DNA from: Planctomycetota bacterium
GTDB taxonomy: Bacteria; Planctomycetota; Planctomycetia; Gemmatales; Gemmataceae
DNA length: 33,561 nucleotides
NCBI GenBank assembly: GCA_016177925.1
Contig: JACOUH010000336.1
Coordinates: 1-33,561 of the forward strand
Direction of reading: 5' to 3'
Positions 1-7,588 of the stretch are shown here, one piece after another. The translations under genes and the position numbers were made by a program. The notes beneath the pieces were generated by a model. That model was not told the DNA's origin, searched no databases, and saw nothing but the letters and a program-made list of their open reading frames with translations. The number at the start of each line of letters is the position of its first letter. Position 1 is the first letter of the stretch.

Positions 1-35
1 GCTGGCGCTCCGGGCTTGTGTCAGACCGGCCCGCG
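1..35. repeat. Half of a dispersed SPTRQRG-type inverted repeat
   Basis: These 35 bases recur at 24431-24465 with a single mismatch (base 23, a versus c). At the second site they form the right arm plus flank of a hairpin, so the window opens inside one copy of the element whose left arm lies outside. No gene is visible in bases 1-52. Confidence 0.75.
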
Positions 36-52
36 GCGAGCAGACAAGCTTT

Positions 53-1840
53 TCAGGTCGTCAGCGTGGCCAGTCGACTGGAGGACCGCTGCACAAGGAG
101 TGCGTGGAGGTGGTCGAACAGCGGGGCGACGTCTTCCTGGCGGACCGCTCCCATCGTCGCGATCTGAACCAGGCGACGCTCCTGCAGGTAGCCGCTAGCG
201 CCGCCGATGGCATAGCCCAGGGTGTGACAGCGGGCGACGAAGCCCTCGCTGGTTTCGTCGGCGGGCGGGGCAAACGTTGTGATGACGGGAGCGGCACAGT
301 CCTCGTCGGCCAAGGGCGGCAGACCGACCTGGCGAAGCCGGGAGCGGACGTAAGCACCGAGCTGGCGGTAGCGGTCGTAGCAGGCGTGGGCCTTCTCGGG
401 TGTCGCGAACGACTCCAGCGCCGTCTCCAGGGCCAGCAGGGTCGACGAGGGGAAGGTGTAGCGCGGGCCGGTCGTGCGCAGGGCAGCGGGCAGGTCGAGG
501 TAGCTGGGAACGCGGCTCAGGTCGAGGTGTCCGAGCTGGCTGAGGTCGGCGAAGACCAGGGCCGCCCCGGCGTACGAGCCCAACGCCTTGCCGGTGGCGC
601 CCGAGGCCAGGTAGACGTCGCGCAGGTCAAGCGGCGTCGCCCCGAGGCTGCTGATGCAGTCGGCGCAGACCTTGCAACCGGCACGACGGGCGACGGCGAT
701 CAGCCCGGCGAGGTCGTTCAGCACGCCCGTACTCGACTCCTGATGAACGCCCCAGACCCAGTCGACGCGCCACTCGTTGCTGGTGACGCGGCGCTCGATC
801 TCGCCGAGGTTCCACGGCTTGCCCCACGGCCAGGACAGCACATCGAACGACAGCCCGAAACGCGCGGCCTGGCGAACGAGGCGCTGCCCGAACTCGCCAT
901 TGACCAGGATGACGCCGTTGGTTGGCCGCGGTTCGGCGGCGAGGGTGGCGGCGACGACCTCGTTGCCCAGCGTGCCGCTGCCATTGAAGATTGCAACGTT
1001 ACGGCAGCCCACCATGCGCGCCAGCCGGCCGCGCACCTTCTCGAACAGTTCGAGGAAGTCGGGGCCGCGGTGGTAGATCGGCATGCGGTGAAACGCCGCG
1101 TGGACTTCCGGCGCGATGGTCACCGGGCCGGGGAGCAGACAGACCACCTTCTGGCCGCGCGGCACAGAAGCCGGCGCGGGCCCGCGCCGAGGCCCGGCGA
1201 GGTCGTGCTCCTCGTCAGCTTCCTGACTCCTGGTTCCTGACTCCGGACTGGTCGTCTCGCCGTCGCTGCCGCGCTTGGCCAATCGCTTGATCCAGAGCTG
1301 CATGGCGCGGTGCTTCTTCTCGGCGATGTTGCTGACCCGCACCGCCATCGGGATAAAGACCGCCCGGCCGCCCTGCACCGGCGGGCCGATCCGCTCGAAG
1401 CCGAGTTGCTCGTACAGCGACAGCCGCTCCTGAACGCCGGAGATGAACAGGTGCGTGGCGCCGACGTCCTGAGCGTAGCGGAAGAGCGTCCAGACGAGTC
1501 CGCTGTAGACGACGCTGTGCCGCTTCTCGGACTTGATGGCCAAGAGACGCACCTCAAGGGGCCGCGTGCCGGGCCGCTCGAGCAGGCCGGGGTCGGGCAG
1601 CCGGTCGGCGATGGAGAACGGCGGCTGGCCGTGGACGCTGACCATGCCAACGACTTCCGTGTCCTGCAGCGCGATGAAGTAGGTGTTCTTGTGGTGGAAC
1701 TTGTCGACGAGCCGGCCGGTGCCGGTGTCGGCATGCTGGGGGATCTCGCCGACGAACGTGCGGTAGTTCAGCGCGTGGATCTGGTCGAACTCGTCGTCGG
1801 TTTCGGCGCGCTTGAAGACGTAACCACCGACCTGCAACAT
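53..1840 (-). CDS. GNAT-type acyltransferase fused to class V aminotransferase
   Basis: A 595-residue two-domain protein. Residues about 5-175 look like a GNAT-fold N-acyltransferase of the N-acyl amino acid synthase/autoinducer-synthase-like group, with a GLVWTLFRYAQDVGA helix and a LYEQLGFERIG end. Residues about 231-590 are a PLP-dependent class V aminotransferase: LLPGPVTIAPEV start, FNGSGTLGNE, HQESSTGV, CADCISSLG and the probable Schiff-base lysine K418 in SGATGKAL. A hydrophilic linker (about 176-230) joins them and carries a repeat-derived stretch. I chose the ATG at 1840 because GGAGG lies 9 bases upstream and because the longer reading frame to 2029 only translates a palindromic repeat. 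The substrates are unknown; the fusion suggests that one domain makes or consumes an amino compound handled by the other. It is divergent from the oxidoreductase at 2237. Confidence 0.85.
   Translation of the reverse strand: MLQVGGYVFKRAETDDEFDQIHALNYRTFVGEIPQHADTGTGRLVDKFHHKNTYFIALQDTEVVGMVSVHGQPPFSIADRLPDPGLLERPGTRPLEVRLLAIKSEKRHSVVYSGLVWTLFRYAQDVGATHLFISGVQERLSLYEQLGFERIGPPVQGGRAVFIPMAVRVSNIAEKKHRAMQLWIKRLAKRGSDGETTSPESGTRSQEADEEHDLAGPRRGPAPASVPRGQKVVCLLPGPVTIAPEVHAAFHRMPIYHRGPDFLELFEKVRGRLARMVGCRNVAIFNGSGTLGNEVVAATLAAEPRPTNGVILVNGEFGQRLVRQAARFGLSFDVLSWPWGKPWNLGEIERRVTSNEWRVDWVWGVHQESSTGVLNDLAGLIAVARRAGCKVCADCISSLGATPLDLRDVYLASGATGKALGSYAGAALVFADLSQLGHLDLSRVPSYLDLPAALRTTGPRYTFPSSTLLALETALESFATPEKAHACYDRYRQLGAYVRSRLRQVGLPPLADEDCAAPVITTFAPPADETSEGFVARCHTLGYAIGGASGYLQERRLVQIATMGAVRQEDVAPLFDHLHALLVQRSSSRLATLTT
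1222..1244. repeat. CCTGACTCC repeat unit inside a coding region
   Basis: Two copies of CCTGACTCC separated by five bases, the same unit that forms the hairpin at 4903-5010. On the minus strand it is read in frame as part of ESGTRSQE, at about residues 199-207 of the GNAT-aminotransferase fusion, exactly in the interdomain linker. Confidence 0.7.
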
Positions 1841-2236
1841 CCTCGGCGACCTCCGGCACAACAGGGCCCAAGCAGGCTGGGGGAATGCGAGCAGCGACGG
1901 CCCGGGAGGGCGAGGCTCCCGCCGAACCTCTTTTGTGCGGCTCGGCGGGAGCCTCGCCCTCCCACAGAGAGTGAGACTACTGACCTGCCGCGGTGTTTGC
2001 AAGAACTTCGTGCCCTCTCGGCGCGGCAAGACGACGTTTTTCCGTTAAACCTTCCGGGCGGTGCGACTTGCTCCTGCTGGCCGGCAACCTCCGCTTGCGG
2101 TAGAGTTACTCCGGCTACGACGAGGACGGCCCTCCGCGCCGTCCGGGTTGAAGTCAATTTCAAAAAGGAGATTCTAGGGGAACGAAGCGCGAGGGCAATC
2201 TCAGCCGGGAAAAATCTCAGCGAGCGGTGGAGGAGC
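1841..2236. other. Divergent intergenic region with hairpins
   Basis: This 396-base gap separates two divergent genes and must hold their 5' signals. Apart from the repeat at 1904-1963 it contains a short hairpin (7-base arms 2124-2130 and 2138-2144) and an AT-richer patch around 2150-2175. No convincing promoter boxes and no RNA gene were found. Confidence 0.4.
1904..1963. repeat. Perfect 22-bp-arm inverted repeat
   Basis: Arms 1904-1925 and 1942-1963 are exact reverse complements (GGGAGGGCGAGGCTCCCGCC core) around a 16-base loop. It lies between the divergent genes starting at 1840 and 2237. Its sequence differs from the SPTRQRG-type family, so it is a separate repeat family. There is no T-tract typical of a terminator. 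Confidence 0.9.
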
Positions 2237-3244
2237 ATGAAGGCCATCGTCTTTGACCAGTGCGGCGAGCCCGCAGAAGTCCTGCAGCTGCGCGACTTGC
2301 CGGAGCCGACGCCAGCTCGGCACCAGGTGCGCGTGCGGATGCTTGCCAGTCCGATCAACCCGTCCGACCTGCTGTTCATCCGCGGCCAGTACGGACGCAA
2401 GCCCGCCTTGCCAGCGTCGCCCGGCTTCGAGGGTGTCGGCATCGTCGAGGAGTCGGGCGGCGGACTGCTCGGCTGGCGCGTGCTTGGGCGCCGCGTCGCG
2501 GTCCTCGGCGCCCTCAGCGGCACCTGGCGCGAGCAGGTGCTTGTCCCCGCCACCCAGGCCGTGCCCGTTCCGGCCGACCTCCCCGACGAGCAGGCGGCGG
2601 CCTTCTTCGTGAACCCGGCCACGGCGCTGGTCATGACGCGCCACGTCCTGCGCGTGCCGCGCAGCGCCTGGCTGCTGCAGACCGCCGCCGGCAGTGCCCT
2701 CGGCCGCATGGTGATTCGCCTCGGCAAGCGCGAGGGCTTTCGCACCATCAACGTCGTCCGCCGCCGCGAGCAGGGCGACGAGTTGCTCTGCGAGGGGGCC
2801 GACGTTGTTGTCTGCACTGCCGACGAGTCGATCGGGGAGCGGGTGAGGGAATTGACCGGCGGCGCCGGCGTGCCGTTCGCTCTCGACGCCGTTGGCGGAG
2901 CGACGGGCTCGGAGGTGGTGACGACGCTGGCGCCCGGGGGACGGATGCTGGTTTACGGCACGCTGTCGGGCGAGCCGCTGTCGTTGGACCCACGGGTTCT
3001 GATCGTCGGGCAGAAACGTGTCGAGGGCTTCTGGCTAGGGGAGTGGATCGCTCGGCAGGGACTTCTGACGAAGCTGGGCTTGGTACGCCGCATCGGCCGG
3101 CTCATGAGCGCCGGCGTGCTGACGTCTCCGATAGCGGCCACCTATCCGATGGACAAAATCCAGGAAGCGGTCCGGGCCGCGGACCAGCCGGGGAAGCCGG
3201 GCAAGGTCATCGTGCGCATCAGCCCACCCTCCCTCCCTTCCTGA
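2237..3244 (+). CDS. Zinc-free MDR oxidoreductase, enoyl thioester reductase-like
   Basis: A 335-residue medium-chain dehydrogenase/reductase. The N-terminal GroES-like part carries INPSDLLFIRGQYG and PGFEGVGIV. The Rossmann part has AAGSALGRMVI followed by RTINVVRRRE, a pattern typical of the mitochondrial-type trans-2-enoyl thioester reductase (MECR/ETR) branch, along with an NPATALVM stretch that resembles NPxTAxRM of that family. No structural zinc cysteine cluster is seen. By family it would reduce a 2-enoyl thioester or a quinone with NADPH in the cytoplasm; the exact substrate cannot be told. The start ATG has GGAGGAG immediately upstream (2229-2235). Nothing nearby belongs to fatty acid synthesis. 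Confidence 0.85.
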   Translation: MKAIVFDQCGEPAEVLQLRDLPEPTPARHQVRVRMLASPINPSDLLFIRGQYGRKPALPASPGFEGVGIVEESGGGLLGWRVLGRRVAVLGALSGTWREQVLVPATQAVPVPADLPDEQAAAFFVNPATALVMTRHVLRVPRSAWLLQTAAGSALGRMVIRLGKREGFRTINVVRRREQGDELLCEGADVVVCTADESIGERVRELTGGAGVPFALDAVGGATGSEVVTTLAPGGRMLVYGTLSGEPLSLDPRVLIVGQKRVEGFWLGEWIARQGLLTKLGLVRRIGRLMSAGVLTSPIAATYPMDKIQEAVRAADQPGKPGKVIVRISPPSLPS

Positions 3245-3385
3245 GTCGATCGTGCCTGGCGCTGATTTGTTCTGGCCTGCCGTCGAACTCCTGTTAGGAT
3301 GGAGGCGTTCTTCCCGCCCCGCGTTCGACGACCGGAACCAAGTGCGCAACTATCGCTTTTTCACTCTGCAATGGGAGGAATGACC

Positions 3386-3787
3386 GTGAGCCGACTCTGT
3401 CTGCCCCTGGCGTTTCTGCTGGCCGTGGTCGTCCGTCCGGTGCGAGCCGACGACGACACCCCCGCCGCGGCAAAGACGCGCAAACTACTGAAGGAGAAGA
3501 TCGCCGTCGACTTCAAAGATCTGCGGCTGGAGGATTGTCTTGACGAGATCAAGGAACAAGTGAAGGGGCTGAAAATCGTCCTCGACACCAAGGGGGGCGT
3601 CTCGCGCAACCAGACGATCACCTTCGCGGCCAAGGACAAGACGGTCGAAGACGTGCTCGACGGGATGTTCAAGAAGAACGGCCTGGGCTACATCGTCATT
3701 TCCAAGAAGAACAACGCCTACGATGGGTTGGTGCAGATCAAACAGGGCCCGGAGCGAGGCTACGAGAAAGGGAAGGAGCCCAAGTAG
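3386..3787 (+). CDS. Small secreted STN-domain protein
   Basis: A 133-residue exported protein. Residues 1-21 form a signal peptide ending in VRA before DDD. Residues about 35-115 look like an STN domain (secretin and TonB N-terminus short domain): a beta-alpha-beta pattern with VDFKDLRLEDCLDEI, LDTKGG, and TVEDVLDGMFKKNGLGY. The GTG at 3386 is preferred over the ATGs at 3371 and 3380 because GGGAGGA (3373-3379) sits six bases before it, whereas it would overlap or abut the ATGs. In planctomycetes such stand-alone STN proteins are common but functionally undefined. The stop codon TAG lies inside the left end of a palindromic repeat. Confidence 0.8.
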   Translation: MSRLCLPLAFLLAVVVRPVRADDDTPAAAKTRKLLKEKIAVDFKDLRLEDCLDEIKEQVKGLKIVLDTKGGVSRNQTITFAAKDKTVEDVLDGMFKKNGLGYIVISKKNNAYDGLVQIKQGPERGYEKGKEPK

Positions 3788-3861
3788 CCGTCCCGTTCGG
3801 AGGGACAGCTGGCTTGGCTGTCCCAGGGCGTCAGCCCGACAGGCGAGCCGCCTGTCGCTAC
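3784..3861. repeat. Composite palindrome supplying two stop codons
   Basis: The element is bounded by GTAGC (3784-3788) and GCTAC (3857-3861). Inside are two hairpins: 8-base arms 3802-3809/3817-3824 and 8-base arms 3838-3845/3849-3856 (GACAGGCG/CGCCTGTC). The TAG in its left end is the stop of the + strand STN gene, and the TAG read on the opposite strand from its right end is the stop of the convergent minus strand gene. It may also terminate transcription from both sides. Confidence 0.8.
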
Positions 3862-4886
3862 GGGTCAAAGGACCGGCGACGGCGCGCGGGCGTCAGGGGT
3901 GGCAGCAGCTGGCTCCCGAAACCGCCGCCGCCGAAGCCAAGGACGATCGGAGCAACCGCAGATAGCCCAAGCACATAAAGTGGAGCCGGGGTGGAGCTGC
4001 CCAGCCGGATACCCAACAGCACGACGGCCGTCGCGACGCCGACCGCCAGGCCCTGTTTGAAGCCATTGCGCGTGGACGCCCCGGCCAGGGCGCTGCCGGC
4101 GAGTATCGCTAGCGCCGTAATCTCCCAGGTCACCAGCTGAGCCTGGAGTGCCGAGCCGGGCGCCAGCGCGTAATCGCTGGCGCGGTTGGCCACCTCGAGG
4201 ATGGTCCCCGCCCAGAGCGTCCCGAGGACCGCGACGGCCGTCCCGACCATCACCCGCCCCCAGGCGACCGGCCCGGCGAACAGGCGCACTCGCGAGCGCA
4301 CCACCGACTTGGGCGTCTTCCGCCGGGCGTCCGCCTCCCCGGCGGGCGTCAGGGGCCGCCAGATCCGCGCGCCCAGCCAGCCCGCCAGGCAACCCAGGGC
4401 CGCCTGCCAGATCGGTTGCGCGTACAGACTGACCGTGTGCAGGGCTTGCCCCGGGTCGGTGCGGAACAGCACCGGCTGCACCAGGACGAGGAACGCACCG
4501 TTCCAGACGCCCAGGGCCGTCCCGTAAATCGGGCCGTGTCGCTGTCCCGCGCCGGCGAAGATGCCGCCGAGGAAAAGGCTGACGACCTGGAGGCCCTGGA
4601 TCAGTAGCTGGCCTTCCAGGCTCGTCCAGAGTGCCTCCGAGTCGACCGAACCTGTCGCGAGCAGGACGGCGACGCACAGGTGGCGCAGCCCATAGTACAG
4701 TCCTTGCGCCAGCAGCAGGCCGATGCCGATGCGGCCCCAGGGAGTATGCTGCCAGCCACGCGCGGTCGGCAGCAGGGGGCGGGCCCGCCGCCCGCCGCCT
4801 TCGTGGTAGACAAGACGGGCCTCGCACTGCGGACACTGCAGCCGCTGATCGAAGGAGGCCTTACACTGCGGGCAGACCATCGCCAT
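3858..4886 (-). CDS. Zinc-ribbon polytopic membrane protein
   Basis: A 342-residue protein with an N-terminal zinc ribbon (CPQCKASF at 5-12 and CPQCEARL at 18-25), a basic proline-rich spacer, then about seven to eight hydrophobic segments from residue 50 onward (for example IGIGLLLAQGLYYGL, AALGCLAGWLGARIW, LYVLGLSAVAPIVLGFGGG). The basic tail RRRRSFDP is cytoplasmic by the positive-inside rule. The family is not recognised; many planctomycete membrane proteins carry this ribbon-plus-membrane layout. The start ATG at 4886 has AGAGGAA about 10 bases upstream. It is divergent from glpK and convergent with the STN gene. Function unknown. Confidence 0.75.
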   Translation of the reverse strand: MAMVCPQCKASFDQRLQCPQCEARLVYHEGGGRRARPLLPTARGWQHTPWGRIGIGLLLAQGLYYGLRHLCVAVLLATGSVDSEALWTSLEGQLLIQGLQVVSLFLGGIFAGAGQRHGPIYGTALGVWNGAFLVLVQPVLFRTDPGQALHTVSLYAQPIWQAALGCLAGWLGARIWRPLTPAGEADARRKTPKSVVRSRVRLFAGPVAWGRVMVGTAVAVLGTLWAGTILEVANRASDYALAPGSALQAQLVTWEITALAILAGSALAGASTRNGFKQGLAVGVATAVVLLGIRLGSSTPAPLYVLGLSAVAPIVLGFGGGGFGSQLLPPLTPARRRRSFDP

Positions 4887-4902
4887 GGCTGACGGTTCCT
4901 CT

Positions 4903-5010
4903 CAGGAGCCAGGAGTCAGGGGTCAGAGGTCAGGGGTCAGGAGTCAGGCGTGGGGGTCAAGCAGGGAACCTTCTTCCGTGACTCCTGACTCCTGACCCCT
5001 GACCCCGGTG
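4903..5010. repeat. GTCAGGAGTCAGG tandem/inverted repeat
   Basis: Short units of the type GGGGTCAGGAGTCAGG occur in tandem on the left (about 4903-4948) and in inverted orientation on the right (about 4979-5008). A perfect 21-base stem joins 4928-4948 to 4984-5004 around a 35-base loop. It occupies the divergent 5' region between the membrane protein and glpK. The same unit is found inside the gene at 53-1840. Confidence 0.85.
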
Positions 5011-5131
5011 TCTTCTGGAGTATAGGATATTTTTTCGTGCCTCGTCCCGGGGCCTGCCGCGGCGGAGATGCCGTTGCCGAGGCCATGCGACCGCGCCACA
5101 ATGGCGAAGACACCGGACGAGGGACGAAACC

Positions 5132-6643
5132 GTGGCCACCCCCTTCCTGCTTGCGATCGACCAGGGCACCACCAGCACGCGGGCCATCCTCTATGACGCC
5201 CGCGGTCGCAGCGCCGGCAGCGCCGCTCAGGAGCTGACGCAACACTACCCGCGGCCCGGTTGGGTCGAGCACGACGCGGAGGAAATCTGGCAGAGCGTCC
5301 GTGCGGTTGTGCCGAAGGCCCTCGCCGCCGCCGGCGCCGCAGCAAAGGACGTCACGGCGATCGGGCTGACCAACCAGCGCGAGACGAGCCTGTTCTGGGA
5401 CCGCACGGACGGTCGCCCGATCGGCCGCGCCCTCGTCTGGCAGGACCGCCGTACCGCCGAGTTCTGCCGCCAGCACGAGGCGGACGCGCCCTGGCTGCAC
5501 AAGAAAACGGGACTGGTGCTCGACCCCTACTTCTCCGGCACGAAACTCCGCTGGGTGCTCGAGCAGGATGCCGCGGTCCGCGCCCGGGCGGGACGGGGTG
5601 AGCTGGCGGCGGGGACGATCGACACGTTCCTGATCTGGCGTCTCACGGGTGGACGTGTCCACGCCACCGACGTCAGTAACGCCTCGCGGACGCTCCTCCT
5701 CGATCTGCGGAGCGCCGCCTGGGACGTCGAGCTGTGCCAGTATTTCGGTGTCTCGCGAGCTGTCCTGCCCGAGGTGCGGCCCAGCTCGGGTGAGTTCGGG
5801 GTGACGCGCGGTCTCGACTTCCTGCCGGACGGCATCCCGATCGCGGGCGTGGCGGGCGATCAGCAGGCGGCCCTGTTCGGTCAGTGCGGCTTCGGAGCGG
5901 GCGAGGCGAAATGCACCTACGGCACGGGCGCCTTCTTCCTGCAGCACCTGGGGACGACACCGACTCTGTCGCGGCATCGGCTGATCACGAGCCTGGCGGC
6001 GACCCTGGGGCCCGAGCGGCAGTATGTCCTGGAGGGGAGCATCTTCATCGCGGGAGCGGCGGTCCAGTGGCTGCGCGACGGACTGAAGCTGTTCAAGACG
6101 GCACCCGAGGTCGAGTCGTTGGCGGTCGCGTCGGACCCGGAGCAGCCGGTTCTGTTCGTGCCGGCGTTCGTCGGGCTGGGAGCACCACACTGGGTCCCCG
6201 AGGCGCGCGGGGTGCTGTTCGGCCTGACGCGCGGAACCACGGCGGCCGACCTGGGCCGGGCGGCCCTGGAGGGTGTCGCCTACCAGGTTGCCGACCTCGT
6301 CGAGGCGGCGGTCCGCGACGGCGGCGCCCCGCTGCAGAGCCTGCGCGTTGACGGCGGGATGGCGCAGAACGGCTGGTTCCTGCGCTGCCAGGCAGACATC
6401 CTCGGCCTTCCCGTGCTGGTGGCGCCGCAGAGCGAGGCAACCGCCCTTGGCGCGGCATACCTTGCGGGGCTGAAAGTCGGCGTCTGGCCCGACCTCGACG
6501 CCCTGCGTCGCCTGGCCGAGGGGGCGGAGCGCTACGAGCCGCGCCTGCCCAAGGAGGAGCGGCAGCGGCGCTTGCGTCAGTGGCGGCGGGCCGTTCAGGC
6601 GGTCATTGCGTTTTACACGGAATCAGGCGAACGGCCGGCGTAA
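5132..6643 (+). CDS. glpK: Glycerol kinase
   Basis: A 503-residue FGGY-family kinase that phosphorylates glycerol with ATP to sn-glycerol 3-phosphate in the cytoplasm. Diagnostic motifs are AIDQGTTSTRA (8-18), GWVEHDAEEIW, GLTNQRETSLFW, the catalytic-loop GVAGDQQAALFGQ, CTYGTGAF and the C-terminal FGGY signature region VAPQSEATALGAAY. The length matches the roughly 500-residue family norm. Translation begins at GTG 5132; an upstream ATG at 5101 is out of frame. A GAGGGA sequence lies about 8-10 bases before the GTG. No glpF, glpD or regulator is adjacent. Its last residues (about GERPA) and its stop codon are encoded by the palindrome at 6623-6689. Confidence 0.95.
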   Translation: MATPFLLAIDQGTTSTRAILYDARGRSAGSAAQELTQHYPRPGWVEHDAEEIWQSVRAVVPKALAAAGAAAKDVTAIGLTNQRETSLFWDRTDGRPIGRALVWQDRRTAEFCRQHEADAPWLHKKTGLVLDPYFSGTKLRWVLEQDAAVRARAGRGELAAGTIDTFLIWRLTGGRVHATDVSNASRTLLLDLRSAAWDVELCQYFGVSRAVLPEVRPSSGEFGVTRGLDFLPDGIPIAGVAGDQQAALFGQCGFGAGEAKCTYGTGAFFLQHLGTTPTLSRHRLITSLAATLGPERQYVLEGSIFIAGAAVQWLRDGLKLFKTAPEVESLAVASDPEQPVLFVPAFVGLGAPHWVPEARGVLFGLTRGTTAADLGRAALEGVAYQVADLVEAAVRDGGAPLQSLRVDGGMAQNGWFLRCQADILGLPVLVAPQSEATALGAAYLAGLKVGVWPDLDALRRLAEGAERYEPRLPKEERQRRLRQWRRAVQAVIAFYTESGERPA

Positions 6644-6689
6644 GCCGGCTGGTGGCGCACCAGCCGGCTTACGCCGGCCGTTCGCCTGA
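6623..6689. repeat. Perfect 32-bp-arm hairpin over the glpK stop codon
   Basis: Arms 6623-6654 and 6658-6689 are exact reverse complements around a 3-base loop (gcg). The left arm contains the last codons and TAA stop of glpK (6641-6643). The element ends 13 bases before the DUF58 start. A stem this long will fold in the mRNA and could attenuate read-through into the next genes, though no U-tract follows. Confidence 0.95.
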
Positions 6690-6701
6690 GCGAGGCCGGG
6701 C

Positions 6702-7586
6702 ATGATCCCGCATGAGGTAATCCGCCAGATTCGGCGCCTGCACTTGAAGGCGCGCCGCGCCGTCGAGAACTTGCTTGGCGGCGAGTATCACAGCGTCTTC
6801 AAGGGCACCGGCATCGCCTTCGAGGAAGTCCGCGAGTACCAGCCCGGCGACGACATTCGCTCGATCGACTGGAACGTCACCGCCCGCATGGGACACCCGT
6901 TCGTCAAGCGTTTCATCGAGGAGCGCGAGCTGACCGTCATGCTTCTCGTTGACACCAGCGCCAGCCAGCAATTCGGCACGTTGTTCCAGCAGAAGCGCGA
7001 GGTGGCCGCCGAGCTGGCGGCGGTGCTGGCCTTCAGCGCGGTCAGCAACAACGACCGTGTCGGACTGGTGCAGTTCACTGACCGGGTCGAGAAGTTCGTC
7101 CCGCCGCACAAGGGCACGCGGCACGTCCTGCGGCTGATCCGCGACGTCCTCTTCTTCCAGCCGGAGCGGCGCGGCACGTCGCTGCGCGAGGGGCTCGACT
7201 TCCTCAACCGCGTGATGCGTCGTCGCGTGATCGTCTTCCTGATGAGCGACTTCCTCGACGAGGGCTTCGAGCGCGTCTACAAGCGGGCCGGCCGCAAGCA
7301 CGACCTGGTCGCCGTCCGCATCACCGACCCGCGCGAGGAGGCACTGCCGTCGGTCGGGCTGGTGCAGCTCGAAGACTCCGAGACGGGCCAGCGCCTCCTG
7401 CTCGACACCCGCAGCCGGGCGGTCCGCGAGCGCTACGCCGAGATGGCCCGCCAGCGCCGCGAGGCCTTCCTGCAGCTGGCCAGGTCGGCGGGCACCGATG
7501 TCATCGAGGTCGCCACCGACGGCGGACACCTCGACGCCCTTGTCCGCTTCTTTCGCCTGCGCGAGCGCCGCTCGAGGAGACGCTGA
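6702..7586 (+). CDS. DUF58 domain protein (vWA-like)
   Basis: A 294-residue cytoplasmic protein of the DUF58 family. The signature REYQPGDDIRSIDWNVTAR lies at about 44-62. It is followed by a von Willebrand A-like fold with a MIDAS-type DTSAS at 84-88, and by SDFLDEGF in the middle region. DUF58 proteins normally work with a MoxR AAA+ ATPase and Bat membrane proteins in metal insertion or envelope-stress functions; here no moxR is present in the window. The next gene starts two bases after the stop, so the pair is an operon. The ATG has only a weak GAGG-like site (about 6688-6695), and the palindrome at 6623-6689 ends just upstream. Confidence 0.85.
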   Translation: MIPHEVIRQIRRLHLKARRAVENLLGGEYHSVFKGTGIAFEEVREYQPGDDIRSIDWNVTARMGHPFVKRFIEERELTVMLLVDTSASQQFGTLFQQKREVAAELAAVLAFSAVSNNDRVGLVQFTDRVEKFVPPHKGTRHVLRLIRDVLFFQPERRGTSLREGLDFLNRVMRRRVIVFLMSDFLDEGFERVYKRAGRKHDLVAVRITDPREEALPSVGLVQLEDSETGQRLLLDTRSRAVRERYAEMARQRREAFLQLARSAGTDVIEVATDGGHLDALVRFFRLRERRSRRR

Positions 7587-7588
7587 CC

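Noticed and set aside
104-1240. Long + strand open frame over the aminotransferase gene
   Set aside because: Antisense shadow in GC-rich DNA; no family resemblance, while the minus strand encodes clear domains.
1841-2029. N-terminal extension of the GNAT-aminotransferase frame to 2029
   Set aside because: It only translates the palindromic repeat at 1904-1963; the ATG at 1840 has a good ribosome site.
1310-2236. Long upstream extension of the oxidoreductase frame
   Set aside because: Antisense to the GNAT domain and through a repeat; the MDR fold begins at the ATG at 2237, which has a strong ribosome site.
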